Assembly (NCBI RefSeq): GCF_900605495.1 | Contig: NZ_LR027603.1 | Coordinates: forward strand, 372,001-436,000 | Direction of reading: 5' to 3' | DNA from: Bacilliculturomica massiliensis | Lineage (GTDB): Bacteria > Bacillota > Clostridia > Peptostreptococcales > Anaerovoracaceae | Length of the DNA stretch: 64,000 bases | Shown: positions 16,681 through 26,377 of the stretch, piece after piece | Numbering within the stretch: position 1 is the stretch's first letter | How the letters are laid out: every line of letters starts with the position of its first letter | Program-made: the position numbers and the translations under genes | The notes under the pieces: generated by a model | Told to the model about the DNA's origin: nothing | Seen by the model: the letters and a program-made list of their open reading frames with translations, nothing else | Databases searched by the model: none

Positions 16681-17916
16681 ATGATTGAAAACTTACAGCA
16701 GTACATACAGACGGTCCGGGAAGAGGTCGCTTCCCGGCTGGATCTGACCCGTGATATTGACAACGAGATCATTTACGAGACCATCGGACAGATCGTGGCG
16801 GAGCGTCGAAGGGAGACCTACATGACCCTTCAGGAACAGAGCCTCATCATGGACGGCGTGTTTAACTCCATGCGCGGTCTGGATGTGCTCCAGCCGCTGA
16901 TCGACGATCCGTCGGTGACCGAAATCATGATCAACGGGCCGGACCATATTTTTATTGAGCAGGATGGAAAACTGCTTCGCAGCCCGGCCAGCTTTGGCAG
17001 CGAGGAAAAGCTGCAAAATGTGATACAGAATATTGTGGCGAAAGTGAACAGGACGGTGAATGAGTCGTCTCCTATTGTAGACGCCAGGCTTCAGGACGGT
17101 TCCCGCGTCAACGTGGTACTGCCTCCCATAGCGCTGGATGGGCCCACGGTAACGATTCGAAAGTTTCCGGAAAATCCAATGACGGTGGAGCAGCTGATCC
17201 AGTATAAGTCCATTACGCCAGAGGTGGCTGAACTTCTGGAACGAATGGTAAAGGCGAAGTACAACATTTTTATCAGCGGCGGCACAGGGTCGGGAAAGAC
17301 CACGTTTTTAAACGCCATGTCGAATTTCATTCCCGGGGATGAGCGCGTTATCACCATCGAAGATTCGGCAGAGCTGCAGATCCGCGGCGTGGATAATCTG
17401 GTGAGATTGGAGACCCGCAATGCCAACATGGAAGGCAAAGGAGAGGTCACGATCCGCGATCTGATCAAATCTTCTCTTCGTATGAGACCGGAACGAATCG
17501 TGGTAGGAGAAGTTCGGGGCGCGGAGGCTCTGGATATGCTGCAGGCCATGAATACAGGCCACGACGGTTCCCTTTCCACCGGTCACGCGAACTCGACGAG
17601 AGACATGCTGAGGAGGCTGGAGACCATGGTGCTGACCGGCGCGGTGATCCCCCTTGAGGCGATCCGGCAGCAGATCGCCTCGGCAGTAGATATTATAATA
17701 CAGCTGTCCCGCCTGAGGGACAAGAGCCGAAGAACTGTGGAAATCGCCGAAGTAGTGGGTTATGAGAACGGTGAGATCCAGGTGAGTCCTCTCTATCTCT
17801 TTCAGGAGACGGGGGAAGATGAAAACGAGAAGATCGTCGGCAGTCTGGTGAGAACGGAAAAACCCATGGTTCACACGGAAAAGTTTCGCGCCGCTGGGTT
17901 ATCGGACCGCGTTTGA
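16681..17916 (+). CDS. tadA: TadA/CpaF pilus assembly ATPase
   Basis: The secretion motor, a 411-residue type II/IV secretion ATPase. It has an N-terminal domain (to about 110), EIMINGPDHIFIE, the Walker A GGTGSGKTT near residue 200, an Asp-box region near VITIEDSAEL, Walker B-like RPERIVVGEVRG and conserved His residues in STGHANS. The length is typical. ATG 16681 with GGAG 7 nt upstream is preferred to TTG 16651, whose AGGAG is adjacent to it with no spacing. It hydrolyses ATP at the inner face of the membrane and works with TadB and TadC. Confidence 0.93.
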   Translation: MIENLQQYIQTVREEVASRLDLTRDIDNEIIYETIGQIVAERRRETYMTLQEQSLIMDGVFNSMRGLDVLQPLIDDPSVTEIMINGPDHIFIEQDGKLLRSPASFGSEEKLQNVIQNIVAKVNRTVNESSPIVDARLQDGSRVNVVLPPIALDGPTVTIRKFPENPMTVEQLIQYKSITPEVAELLERMVKAKYNIFISGGTGSGKTTFLNAMSNFIPGDERVITIEDSAELQIRGVDNLVRLETRNANMEGKGEVTIRDLIKSSLRMRPERIVVGEVRGAEALDMLQAMNTGHDGSLSTGHANSTRDMLRRLETMVLTGAVIPLEAIRQQIASAVDIIIQLSRLRDKSRRTVEIAEVVGYENGEIQVSPLYLFQETGEDENEKIVGSLVRTEKPMVHTEKFRAAGLSDRV

Positions 17917-17930
17917 TCAGGAGAAGGATT

Positions 17931-18728
17931 ATGAAAGCAATTTTAAAAAAGAAAGGCCCCGTCATGGCGGAACGGGAAGATGGGCTGACTGATTATAACA
18001 TATATATTATGAAAAAAAGTGAAAAACTGTTTTATATCCTGATGGCCGCTGCAGCGCTCTTTGCCGTAGGGTATATCTTTTATCACAGCGTGATACTTTC
18101 CGCGCTGTTGGCGCTCTTGTCCCTGCATTTTCCTTCCATTCGGACGGGTCAGATCATTGAAAAGCGAAAGAAGACGCTGACTGTTCAGTTTAAAGATATG
18201 CTCTACTCCCTGTCGGCGTCGCTGTCCGCCGGAAGATCTGTGGAATCCGGCCTGAAGGACTGTCTGAAGGATCTGGAAATCATATATCAGGATCCCGACA
18301 CAGACATTCTTCTGGAACTGGAATATATTTTGCGGGGCCTGGAAATGAACGAAACGGTGGAACGAATGTTTCAGCAGTTTGCAGAGCGCGCCCACCTGGA
18401 GGACGTGGACAATTTCACCGATGTATTCATCGTGTGTAAACGAACGGGAGGAGATATTATCCAGGTCATACGGTCCACGGCGAGTACCATAAGTGAAAAA
18501 ATTGAGATCCAACAGGAAATTGAAACGATGATCTCTGGAAAAAAGTTTGAGTTTCATATGCTGATGGCGATGCCGGTGGTGATGGTGGCTTTGCTCAGCT
18601 GGACGGCGGCGGATTATATGGCGCCGGTATTTCAGGGGATCGCCGGCAGATTGATCATGACCATCGCCGTCGGTCTGTTCGGCGCCGCTTATATCGTGGG
18701 AAAGAAAGTAATGAGTATTGATGTGTAA
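17931..18728 (+). CDS. tadB: TadB-like platform protein (type II secretion F domain)
   Basis: A 265-residue membrane protein. Two hydrophobic segments lie near residues 30-65, a T2SSF domain spans about 80-205 (KDMLYSLSASLSAGRSVESGL) and two further membrane segments follow near 210-260. With TadC it forms the inner-membrane platform contacted by TadA. ATG 17931 has AGGAGAAGG upstream. The gene starts 14 nt after tadA. Confidence 0.88.
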   Translation: MKAILKKKGPVMAEREDGLTDYNIYIMKKSEKLFYILMAAAALFAVGYIFYHSVILSALLALLSLHFPSIRTGQIIEKRKKTLTVQFKDMLYSLSASLSAGRSVESGLKDCLKDLEIIYQDPDTDILLELEYILRGLEMNETVERMFQQFAERAHLEDVDNFTDVFIVCKRTGGDIIQVIRSTASTISEKIEIQQEIETMISGKKFEFHMLMAMPVVMVALLSWTAADYMAPVFQGIAGRLIMTIAVGLFGAAYIVGKKVMSIDV

Positions 18729-18748
18729 CGGAAACAGGAGGTGATCGT

Positions 18749-19675
18749 TTGGTTTCTTTGATTTTTTCCACGGCGGTCTTTCTGGTATTTACGGGCACGT
18801 TTCTGATCTGTTACATCAGATCGAAACACGTTTATGACGATATGATCGAGGGGTTGGATAAAAAAGAATACGGACTGCAGGAGTTGATTCCTCTGGGTCT
18901 GTACTACAATGAGACCATTCAGTTCCGGAGCTTTTTGCCGAAGGGGCTGGAACAGTATCGCGCTCGATCAAGAAATATGGTAAAGGGGAAAGTGATAGAG
19001 CTTTACGGTATAAAATACAGTGATTATTACTGGATGATCCACAACGGAAACAAGGCGGCCGCCGCGCTTTTACTGTCCGCAGGCTTTTCTTTTTTCGGTT
19101 TTATCATGACTATGCAGGGAGATCGGGACAACGGCGTGATGTTCGCCCTGTTTGCTCTGGCTGGATTTCCGATGATGCAGGTTTTGGCGGACCGTACGCT
19201 GGACGATAAAATACAGAAGCGCAGAATGGCGATCCGGCTGGAGTTCCCTGAATTCGTGGACAAGCTTACACTCTTGGTAAATGCGGGGATGACGGTCTCC
19301 AGGGCTTGGGAAAAGATCATAAATGAAAGCCGGTCGGAAAGCATTTTATACAGGGAAATGCGCATGGCGCTGGCGGAAATTCAGGCGGGAATTCCCGAGG
19401 CTGCGGCTTATGAAGAGTTTGGGCGCAGGTGCAAGGTAAAGGAGATCATCAAGTTTGTCTCTGTTGTTGTGATCAATATAAAAAAGGGCGGAGCGGAGAT
19501 CGTTCCAACGCTGAAGATGCAGGGCGCGGAATGCTGGGAGATGCGGAAATCCGCGGCAAAACAGATGGGGGAAGAGGCGTCCACAAAGATCTTGTTCCCA
19601 TTGATCATCATGTTTGTGGGAATCATTCTCATCGTTGCCACGCCCGCGGTACTGTCCTTTACCATGGGGATGTAG
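18749..19675 (+). CDS. tadC: TadC-like platform protein (type II secretion F domain)
   Basis: A 308-residue membrane protein with an N-terminal membrane anchor, paired hydrophobic segments near residues 105-155, a T2SSF domain (about 165-275) and a C-terminal membrane segment. It partners TadB in the platform. The start is TTG 18749, supported by AGGAGGTGAT immediately upstream, a full match to the usual 3' end of 16S rRNA; the strong site may offset the weak start codon. Confidence 0.87.
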   Translation: MVSLIFSTAVFLVFTGTFLICYIRSKHVYDDMIEGLDKKEYGLQELIPLGLYYNETIQFRSFLPKGLEQYRARSRNMVKGKVIELYGIKYSDYYWMIHNGNKAAAALLLSAGFSFFGFIMTMQGDRDNGVMFALFALAGFPMMQVLADRTLDDKIQKRRMAIRLEFPEFVDKLTLLVNAGMTVSRAWEKIINESRSESILYREMRMALAEIQAGIPEAAAYEEFGRRCKVKEIIKFVSVVVINIKKGGAEIVPTLKMQGAECWEMRKSAAKQMGEEASTKILFPLIIMFVGIILIVATPAVLSFTMGM

Positions 19676-19753
19676 TCAGGAGTTCGCATTTGCCGGATGG
19701 CAGGGAATCATGATAAATTGCAAAAATATATGGAAAAAGTAAGGAGGATTCAA

Positions 19754-19921
19754 ATGAAAGGATTAATGAAACGATTTGTGAAGGAAGAAGAGGGAGTCGC
19801 AGTAGTAGAAATGGTGCTGATCCTGGCAGCCCTGGTCGGGATCGCACTGATTTTCAAAGATCAGATAACAAGCTTTGTCACAGACACATTGACAAAGATC
19901 TTTGAGGATGCGAAGCAATAG
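19754..19921 (+). CDS. flp: Flp-type IVb pilin (major pilin candidate)
   Basis: A 55-residue prepilin. A short basic leader ends at Gly14; the mature part begins VAVVEMVLI, with the conserved Glu at +5 and then a hydrophobic helix, the classical prepilin-peptidase signature. GGAGG precedes ATG 19754. It resembles the Flp1-like family of clostridial Tad loci. It lies between tadC and the TadE-like genes and would be cleaved by one of the two A24 peptidases in this locus. A longer in-frame start at 19697 adds a sequence without family character. Confidence 0.88.
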   Translation: MKGLMKRFVKEEEGVAVVEMVLILAALVGIALIFKDQITSFVTDTLTKIFEDAKQ

Positions 19922-19981
19922 TTGACATTTGAAAGCCGTGCGGAGAGTCCGGCTCTCCGCACGAAAAAAAGGAAAAGCGCC

Positions 19982-20650
19982 ATGAGCAGTTATCTGAAGC
20001 GAGTCATGAAACAGAAGAAAGATGAAAATGGATATTTGACTGTTGAAATCACGCTTGTATTCACGGTGATATTTTTTGCCCTGCTGCTGATTTTGTTCAT
20101 GGGAATGGTTCTCTACCAGCAGGTGAATCTTCAGAGTCTGGCGTCGAGAACATCCTCCCGGGGCAGCGTCATATATGCATCAAGAGTGAACGATATGGGG
20201 ACGGGGGTCAAAACGCTGACGGATTTTAAAAACAGGGATCCGTATCGTTACATACCGCTGCTGGATTCAGGCAAGCAGAGTGAGTATAAGGATCTGCTGA
20301 ATACGTACATAGCGAAGAAAATTGGCGATTATAACGTGATAACCGGGACGATAGATGATGGAAATCAATATGTTGTGATCGAGGATTATATATTGGTGAG
20401 ACGTGTGAAAGTGAACATCCGGGAGGAGTATGCGCTTCCCATCAGCGCGGTGGGGAAGATGTTTGGCGTTGAAAGTCCCTTTGATATTAACGTCACTGCG
20501 GTATCAACCGTGACAGATCCCATGGAGTTCATCAGAAATACCGATCTGTGCGCGGATGTGCTGAAAAAGACAGGCGCATACGGCGCGGCGAAGGAAAAAA
20601 TGGACACGGTCCAAAAGACGATCACTGAATTTATGGAAGTATTGCAGTAA
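19982..20650 (+). CDS. TadE-like minor pseudopilin
   Basis: A 222-residue protein with an N-terminal prepilin-like segment (NGYLTVEITLVFT, Gly then Glu at +5) and one hydrophobic helix (about residues 20-45), then an extracytoplasmic domain. TadE-type proteins are pseudopilins thought to prime or cap the Flp pilus. ATG 19982 follows AAGGAAAAG. A TTG at 19922 would extend it into the previous stop region without a ribosome binding site. Confidence 0.8.
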   Translation: MSSYLKRVMKQKKDENGYLTVEITLVFTVIFFALLLILFMGMVLYQQVNLQSLASRTSSRGSVIYASRVNDMGTGVKTLTDFKNRDPYRYIPLLDSGKQSEYKDLLNTYIAKKIGDYNVITGTIDDGNQYVVIEDYILVRRVKVNIREEYALPISAVGKMFGVESPFDINVTAVSTVTDPMEFIRNTDLCADVLKKTGAYGAAKEKMDTVQKTITEFMEVLQ

Positions 20651-20662
20651 GGGGAACGGAAT

Positions 20663-23212
20663 ATGGATTTTTTCGATAAAACAAAAGGAATCATTTCGGT
20701 CTTTTTAATTATCATTCTTCTTCCCACGATGCTGTTTTCCGTATTGTTGGTCGACGCGGCGAGGATGGTGAGCGCCAGGGCCATGGTTCAGGAAGCCTCC
20801 GATCTGGCGGCGATGAGCGTATTGACGTCTTACGATCCCGACTTGAAGGAGGCGTACGGTCTTTTTGCGCTGAAGGACAGCGGCAGCGTGGAGAGCGTGT
20901 TTACAGACTGTCTGACCCGGACGCTCAGCGCGGCCGGACTGGATGGGAAGGATTATTCGGAAAAGGTATGGAACATACTTGCCAATGCGTTAGGAGACGG
21001 GAATCCATATCGGGGAAAAAGTTTTTTGAATCTGTATGACTTTACACTGGACGGGCCCTCTTCCGTGACGCCGCTTTATAGTCTGGCAAATCCGGAGGTT
21101 CTGCAAAATCAGATCGTGGAATACTCGAAATACAGAGGTCTCTATGTGATGGGGGAGCGGATGCAGTTTATAAAGGGTCTGTCTGCAGCCGAGGAAAAAA
21201 CGAAAGAAATAGAAAAGGCCGCCTCGATCATGGAAGAAAAGATGGAGATCGACGAAGCAAACAGCGCCATTGACCGGTTACTGAAGGGGGACGAATCCAA
21301 GTCGGCGGAAATGGAACAAAAAGGTCTGAGTTACGCCATTGAAGAGCTGAACTGGCAAATCGCCGCCGACGCCATGGAAGGGTACCAAAATATCTATTTT
21401 GACGGTCTGACAGCGGCGATGGAGGTCTTGTCCTGCCAGCAGGCGGGAGAAAAACCGGAGGCAGCTCTGAAAAAAGATTCCGATGCTTTTCACGATGATC
21501 TTCGGGACGACCATTGGATGCTGTATCGGCTGATCGATAAGCGGGCGGAGGATATTTATGCATACGCTCAAAAAACGGAGAAAGAAATCGACGGGGCGAT
21601 CTCCCGTCTGAATGATTTTATAAAGAAGTACGAAAAAGAGAAAAGCGATTCGGCCAGGCAATTGGTGAATGATGCTGAAACAGAATTAAAAATGTATCAG
21701 GACTATTATAAAAAAGACATAGAAGAACTTCTGCATGATAAGAGTCTTGAAACGTTGAGAAATGCCAAAACGGCAAATTCTGTGAAAGACGTGACGAAGA
21801 AAATATGGAATTCTGTGAAACGGTTTGGGGATGAATTAGAGAAGAACGAGGAGGAAAGTCTTACATACTATTTCTATTTTTATCAGACAGATTCTTATAC
21901 CTCTGACCCGGAGGAGGCCGTCACAAGGGGTCAGGGAACGCGAAAGAGCTACAGGTGGTATTACAAGCAGGCTGTGGCCCCCATTAGCGGACGGCAGGTG
22001 ATGGTGATAGATCCCCTGAAGCGGTACACGGAAAGCCGCGGAATCGCGGCGGAAGATGAACAGACGGCGGACCATATGGAGACGGCGGCGGAGAAGCAGT
22101 CGCAGAACCATGAAAATGCATCCGATACCAATACAGTGAGGGAGAGAAAAACGCTGGATAAGGGGCTTTACGGCTCGCTGCCGTCAAAGACCTTCAGCGC
22201 GGCGTCGGAGGCGCAGTCCTATGGACATTCCGTTTCCGGAGATGTGAAACTGTCAAAAGAAGAAGAGACTTCCGGCCATTCTGGTTTCTATGATAAGAAC
22301 AATCCAGGGATAACCGCGTCGAAGAACATATTCAGCGCCGGTCTTGACTTTTTGAAAAACATAGGGGAAATTGCCAGAGACGACGCCCTTACATATGCGT
22401 ATATTCTCGGTACATTTAAGACCCGGATGACAGGAAACGAAACGTTTCAAAAAGGGAAGCTGCCTGCAGAGGAAGAGGGGAAGCCCTACATTACAGAGTG
22501 GAGATATTTGCACGAAGACGGCGAGTGGGATATGAGGTTTCAGCCGAAAAGTCAGAACGATACGGCTCTGAGCGCAGAGATCGAGTATCTGGTCTATGGC
22601 TGGAAATCGGATGAGGCCAACGAAAACGCGGTTTATGCCACCATTATGTCGGAACGGCTGGCAAATAACATGGTCGCGTTGTACCTGAACAAAACGGTAA
22701 AGAGTGTCTGCGACACGGCAGCGGTGGCGGCGTCGGCCCTCACAGGCGGGACGGTTCCTCCACAGGTCTTCTTCTGGATTTTTCTCACTGCCTGGGCTAC
22801 GGCGGAGACGCTGATCGAGATGGATTATCTGATCACGAAAGGCTACAGAATTCCACTGTTTAAAACGTCAAAAAATCTCCTGCTGCAGTTAGACATAAAC
22901 GGGGCGGGCGTCATCGAAAATTATAAGAATGATCCGTTCATCGACGTTTGTTATGAAGATTATTTGATTATTTTGCTTGCGGTAAAAGGCAGAGAGAAAT
23001 GTTTGATGCGGACGGCGGATCTGATCGAGATGAATATGCGAACAGAAAACGAGACGTTTCGCATGGCTCAGGCCTTTACTTTCATTCGAGCGGAGTCCCA
23101 GGTCTCTATCCGATACCTGTTTGGAAACGCGGCGGTCTTTGATGAAAAGTATGGGGAGCTGGACCTTTCAGGGAGACTGAGATTTAACAATACGATCTAT
23201 CAGGGATATTAG
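20663..23212 (+). CDS. DUF5702-type TadG-like surface protein
   Basis: An 849-residue membrane-anchored protein. Residues 1-60 contain one hydrophobic helix and the conserved ARMVSARAMVQEASDLAA stretch seen in TadG/DUF5702 proteins, followed by YDPDLKEAYGLFAL. A long charged, largely coiled-coil region runs to about 400, then a domain with two further hydrophobic segments near 675-720. It is far longer than enterobacterial or alphaproteobacterial TadG and lacks a vWA domain; the separate vWA protein at 33340 might supply that role. It is probably displayed outside the membrane. Confidence 0.8.
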   Translation: MDFFDKTKGIISVFLIIILLPTMLFSVLLVDAARMVSARAMVQEASDLAAMSVLTSYDPDLKEAYGLFALKDSGSVESVFTDCLTRTLSAAGLDGKDYSEKVWNILANALGDGNPYRGKSFLNLYDFTLDGPSSVTPLYSLANPEVLQNQIVEYSKYRGLYVMGERMQFIKGLSAAEEKTKEIEKAASIMEEKMEIDEANSAIDRLLKGDESKSAEMEQKGLSYAIEELNWQIAADAMEGYQNIYFDGLTAAMEVLSCQQAGEKPEAALKKDSDAFHDDLRDDHWMLYRLIDKRAEDIYAYAQKTEKEIDGAISRLNDFIKKYEKEKSDSARQLVNDAETELKMYQDYYKKDIEELLHDKSLETLRNAKTANSVKDVTKKIWNSVKRFGDELEKNEEESLTYYFYFYQTDSYTSDPEEAVTRGQGTRKSYRWYYKQAVAPISGRQVMVIDPLKRYTESRGIAAEDEQTADHMETAAEKQSQNHENASDTNTVRERKTLDKGLYGSLPSKTFSAASEAQSYGHSVSGDVKLSKEEETSGHSGFYDKNNPGITASKNIFSAGLDFLKNIGEIARDDALTYAYILGTFKTRMTGNETFQKGKLPAEEEGKPYITEWRYLHEDGEWDMRFQPKSQNDTALSAEIEYLVYGWKSDEANENAVYATIMSERLANNMVALYLNKTVKSVCDTAAVAASALTGGTVPPQVFFWIFLTAWATAETLIEMDYLITKGYRIPLFKTSKNLLLQLDINGAGVIENYKNDPFIDVCYEDYLIILLAVKGREKCLMRTADLIEMNMRTENETFRMAQAFTFIRAESQVSIRYLFGNAAVFDEKYGELDLSGRLRFNNTIYQGY

Positions 23213-23223
23213 AGGGCGCAGCG

Positions 23224-23919
23224 ATGTGGAAAAAGAGAAAGAATGACCAGGGCGTTCTGACAGTAGAAGCGTGTATCGCTTTCACGATTTTTATGATGGT
23301 ACTTCTCACGATCCTGTTCCTCATGAGAATTGTGTATGTGTACGCTCTGGTTCAGCATGCGGCGGCGCAGACGGCAAAGGAGCTCTCGACATACACCTAC
23401 CTGTACGAGGTGACTGGTATCAACGACTTAAAGGAGACGGTTCAATCCGGCGCCGCGGCCGGAACAGCCGGTTTTAACCAGGATGCGGAGCACATAATGG
23501 GAATATATGGAAGCTTGATGGGCGCGGATCTGTCGGGGGCGGCTGCCCACGCGGAAGAACTGACGTCTGATCCGGTCAAGATACTGAAGAATATGGGAAG
23601 CATGCTGATTTCCAACAGTGTGACAGCCGTAAACAATCAGGCGTTTGCCGCCATAGCCCGCCCGATGATGGCAGGATACATAGCCGCAGACTCAAACGGA
23701 GCGGGCGCCGATGAAAAGCTTCAGGCCCTGCAGGTGGTGGGCGGATTGAAGGGACTGGATCTGTCCGGTTCCCGCTTTTATGAGACGGGCCGGGAAATCG
23801 ATATTGTAGTGTGCTATACGCTGGATCCGCTATTGCCCATCGACTTGATGCCGGAGATGAATTTAATGAACCGCGCCTATACCACCGGCTGGGATGGAAA
23901 GAGTGTGTTTGAAAACTAG
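23224..23919 (+). CDS. Second TadE-like pseudopilin
   Basis: A 231-residue protein with a prepilin-like N-terminus (QGVLTVEACIAFTIF, Gly and Glu at +5), one hydrophobic helix and a Gly/Ala-rich extracytoplasmic part. It is similar in plan to the TadE-like protein at 19982 but not close in sequence. It starts 11 nt after the DUF5702 gene. Confidence 0.8.
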   Translation: MWKKRKNDQGVLTVEACIAFTIFMMVLLTILFLMRIVYVYALVQHAAAQTAKELSTYTYLYEVTGINDLKETVQSGAAAGTAGFNQDAEHIMGIYGSLMGADLSGAAAHAEELTSDPVKILKNMGSMLISNSVTAVNNQAFAAIARPMMAGYIAADSNGAGADEKLQALQVVGGLKGLDLSGSRFYETGREIDIVVCYTLDPLLPIDLMPEMNLMNRAYTTGWDGKSVFEN

Positions 23920-23947
23920 CGCGCTGCGGTGTGAAGGAAATAAAAAA

Positions 23948-24628
23948 ATGAAGTTTGAATATCTGATCAGTGCGGAGATCCTGCTGTTCATGCTGAAAAT
24001 CAGCTTGGCGCGGGAGGCTCTGAAAAATGAAGGCGTTATCGGTACGGCGCAGTGGAAGCGGGCTTTGAGCTGCTGGTGGATCTATGGGGCGGCGTTGGTC
24101 TATATCTTTCTCGATCAGATCTGTGGTCTGTGTATGAATGATGTTGTGATCGGCGGTTTATTTATAGGGAAATCGAATGCCGGCGGAGTTGGGATGGCCG
24201 GGATCCGTACCTTTGATCTGTTGGGCACATTGCTGATCATTTCGATGGTGGATCTGAAACACAGGCGGATTCCCGACGCCCTTTCTGTTTGTCTGCTGCT
24301 GAGTCAGATACTTTTTCGAATGGAGGATCAGACTTTGGGAGCGTCGATGCCCATGCTTGCATCGGGAATTCTGGTTCTGCTTTTTTTGGGATCGGCGGCC
24401 TGGGGATTGAAGGGGAAGCTCGGAATGGGAGACGTAAAGCTCATTGCGGTTTTGGCTGTAACTTTGGGCATTAGAAACAGCATGGCGCTGCTATTTTGTT
24501 CCCTGATTCCTGCGTTTCTGGTGTCGGTGGTCCTGCTTGCCGCAAAACGGGTCAGGCTGGACAGTCAGCTGCCCTTCGCACCGTTTCTTACGGTGGGAGC
24601 GTTCGCGCTCGTTATATTTATAACATAG
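23948..24628 (+). CDS. tadV: Prepilin peptidase, A24 family (TadV/CpaA-like)
   Basis: A 226-residue multi-pass membrane aspartic peptidase. The two catalytic aspartates are recognisable in MVDLKHRRIPDALS and in GMGDVKLIA. It would cleave Flp and the TadE-like prepilins after the conserved glycine at the inner membrane. ATG 23948 has GAAGGAAA upstream. Its last codons and stop lie in the first bases of a dispersed multi-hairpin repeat (24628-24723). A second A24 peptidase lies at 29509. Confidence 0.88.
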   Translation: MKFEYLISAEILLFMLKISLAREALKNEGVIGTAQWKRALSCWWIYGAALVYIFLDQICGLCMNDVVIGGLFIGKSNAGGVGMAGIRTFDLLGTLLIISMVDLKHRRIPDALSVCLLLSQILFRMEDQTLGASMPMLASGILVLLFLGSAAWGLKGKLGMGDVKLIAVLAVTLGIRNSMALLFCSLIPAFLVSVVLLAAKRVRLDSQLPFAPFLTVGAFALVIFIT

Positions 24629-24723
24629 GAAATATCGTCCGCAGATATTTCCATATGTTTCAAAAAAGTTCACCTTGTGAAGGTGAGCCCGCAGGGCGAA
24701 TATGTTTCCGAAGGAAACTTTTT
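24619..24723 (+). repeat. Dispersed multi-hairpin intergenic repeat, copy A
   Basis: Begins with GGAAATATC-GTCCGCA-GATATTTCC (24628-24652), then CACCTT-GTG-AAGGTG, GCCC-GCA-GGGC and finally GTTTCC-GAA-GGAAAC followed by five T (24704-24723). The last hairpin looks like a terminator. Related copies lie at 49359-49456, 49464-49560 and, truncated, at 62911-62981. It follows tadV and separates it from the FHA gene. Confidence 0.8.
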
Positions 24724-24755
24724 GCAATCTAGGCGTCGTTGAAGGAGGTGCTGCA

Positions 24756-26363
24756 ATGAATGCAAATATTCATTTTGATAACGAAGCGGTGGGAGGGACC
24801 AGTTATCTGGTCGGTTCCTTTTCACCGGATCAGCCGATCTTGGCCTATCAGGTGGGGATGCTTTGTTCCAACGAGATTCCAAAGCTTCTGAAAGCAAATA
24901 AGAAGCAGAAAAATGACGATATGATGATCTATTACAACGTCACGTCCAGGCTTGCGCTGAAACAGCTTATGAACAGAGGGAAACTGCATCGAGGGTTATT
25001 TGTAAAGCTCCTGGATGGAATGGTCACGGCGCTGCGCGAGGTACAGGAATATCAATTGCCTGGAAGCGGCCTGGTGTTTGATGAAGAGTACATATTTATG
25101 GAGACGGGAAGTCTGGAGCCCGCTTTTGTCTATCTTCCCATCTACAATGACGAGACGGGTCTATCCAACGCGAAGAATTTTCTGCAAAGTCTGATCTTGA
25201 AAAATGTTATAGAAACTTCCGATGGAAATCTCGTTCAGCTTCTGCTGGACGCCTTGAATTCTGAGACGCTGAGCCTGACCACGCTGGAAAATCTGGTGCG
25301 GGAACTGAAAAGGGAAAATAGGGTCAGCGCGGACGCGGACCAGAGAGTAAGAGCCGCGCCGGCGCCTGTGGAAAGAGAGCCTGAGATCGCGAAACTTCCT
25401 CCCGCTGCCCTCAGAGAATCAGGAAAACAGCCGGGCAGAGAAGAGATGAAGACAGGCACGAAAAGCGACGCGAAGAGCGGTACGAAAAAGGCTGCGGCTA
25501 AAGAAGGCAGAGAACCGGCAAACCGATCAAAGAAGAATAATATTTTCGCCTTGCTGCAGGCGGGACTGTTTGTGGGAATGGCCGGGCTTTATGCTTCGGG
25601 AATGCTGAACGATAAGATCAGCGGAAAGCTGGAGATCCGCTATCTGGCGGCCATGCTTCTGATCGTGGCGGCAATAGACGGTATCGTGTTTCGGAGGCTG
25701 TTTCACAACGGACCGGCGGATCAAAAGCAGAACAGGCCCACGGCGAAGAAGACGCCCAAAGAGAAACAGGATAAATTCCAGAGTAAGAAAACTCCGAAAG
25801 GAGATCCACGGCGATCTGCCGCCGAAGGAAGGAGGGCAGTGGCAATTCCCGGGAGGGATCAGGCCATGGGGATACAGACCCCGAACAGCGTCAAACCTGT
25901 TCCTGCGCCGCCGGTGCGTGTCGCCCCGGCTCCAGAGCTGAAAGTGCCGGCCGCCCCAACTCCGGATAGGAAAGCATCAACTGCCGCGGCGCCGAAAAGT
26001 GATCGGGGAGCTGCGGCGGATATGTGGGCGGACACTGTTATACAGGAAGTTGATGAGACCGGGGAAATTTACTTGGAATATTATGAGAACGGTATTTTGT
26101 CTAAGGTACGGCTGGATAAGCCGAGTATTCTGGTGGGACGTCTTGCCAGCCAGGTGGACTTTGCGATAAACAATGTGAAAGTAGGAAAGATCCATGCGGA
26201 ATTTATATGTGACGATGGCCGCATATCCGTTAAGGATCTCAACTCCAAGAATGGAACGTATGTGAACGGAGGGGGCCGGCGAATTACTGCTAATGTGCCG
26301 TATCCGCTGCAAAACGGCGATAAGATCGTGTTGGCGGACAGTGAATTTGTACTGCGCTGTTAA
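24756..26363 (+). CDS. DUF6382-FHA signalling protein of the pilus locus
   Basis: A 535-residue membrane protein. Residues 1-195 match the DUF6382 type, with a YYNVTSRLALKQLM stretch and a fold plan reminiscent of kinase-like EssB/YukC domains (this likeness is my inference). A charged linker is followed by two hydrophobic segments near 265-312, a Pro/Lys/Ala-rich linker and a C-terminal forkhead-associated domain (about 448-535) with VGRLASQVDF, KIHAEF and LNSKNGTYVNG. FHA domains bind phosphothreonine, so the kinase at 27183 and phosphatase at 26378 are obvious partners. AAGGAGGTG precedes ATG 24756. Confidence 0.85.
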   Translation: MNANIHFDNEAVGGTSYLVGSFSPDQPILAYQVGMLCSNEIPKLLKANKKQKNDDMMIYYNVTSRLALKQLMNRGKLHRGLFVKLLDGMVTALREVQEYQLPGSGLVFDEEYIFMETGSLEPAFVYLPIYNDETGLSNAKNFLQSLILKNVIETSDGNLVQLLLDALNSETLSLTTLENLVRELKRENRVSADADQRVRAAPAPVEREPEIAKLPPAALRESGKQPGREEMKTGTKSDAKSGTKKAAAKEGREPANRSKKNNIFALLQAGLFVGMAGLYASGMLNDKISGKLEIRYLAAMLLIVAAIDGIVFRRLFHNGPADQKQNRPTAKKTPKEKQDKFQSKKTPKGDPRRSAAEGRRAVAIPGRDQAMGIQTPNSVKPVPAPPVRVAPAPELKVPAAPTPDRKASTAAAPKSDRGAAADMWADTVIQEVDETGEIYLEYYENGILSKVRLDKPSILVGRLASQVDFAINNVKVGKIHAEFICDDGRISVKDLNSKNGTYVNGGGRRITANVPYPLQNGDKIVLADSEFVLRC

Positions 26364-26377
26364 TAGAGAGTGTGTAT

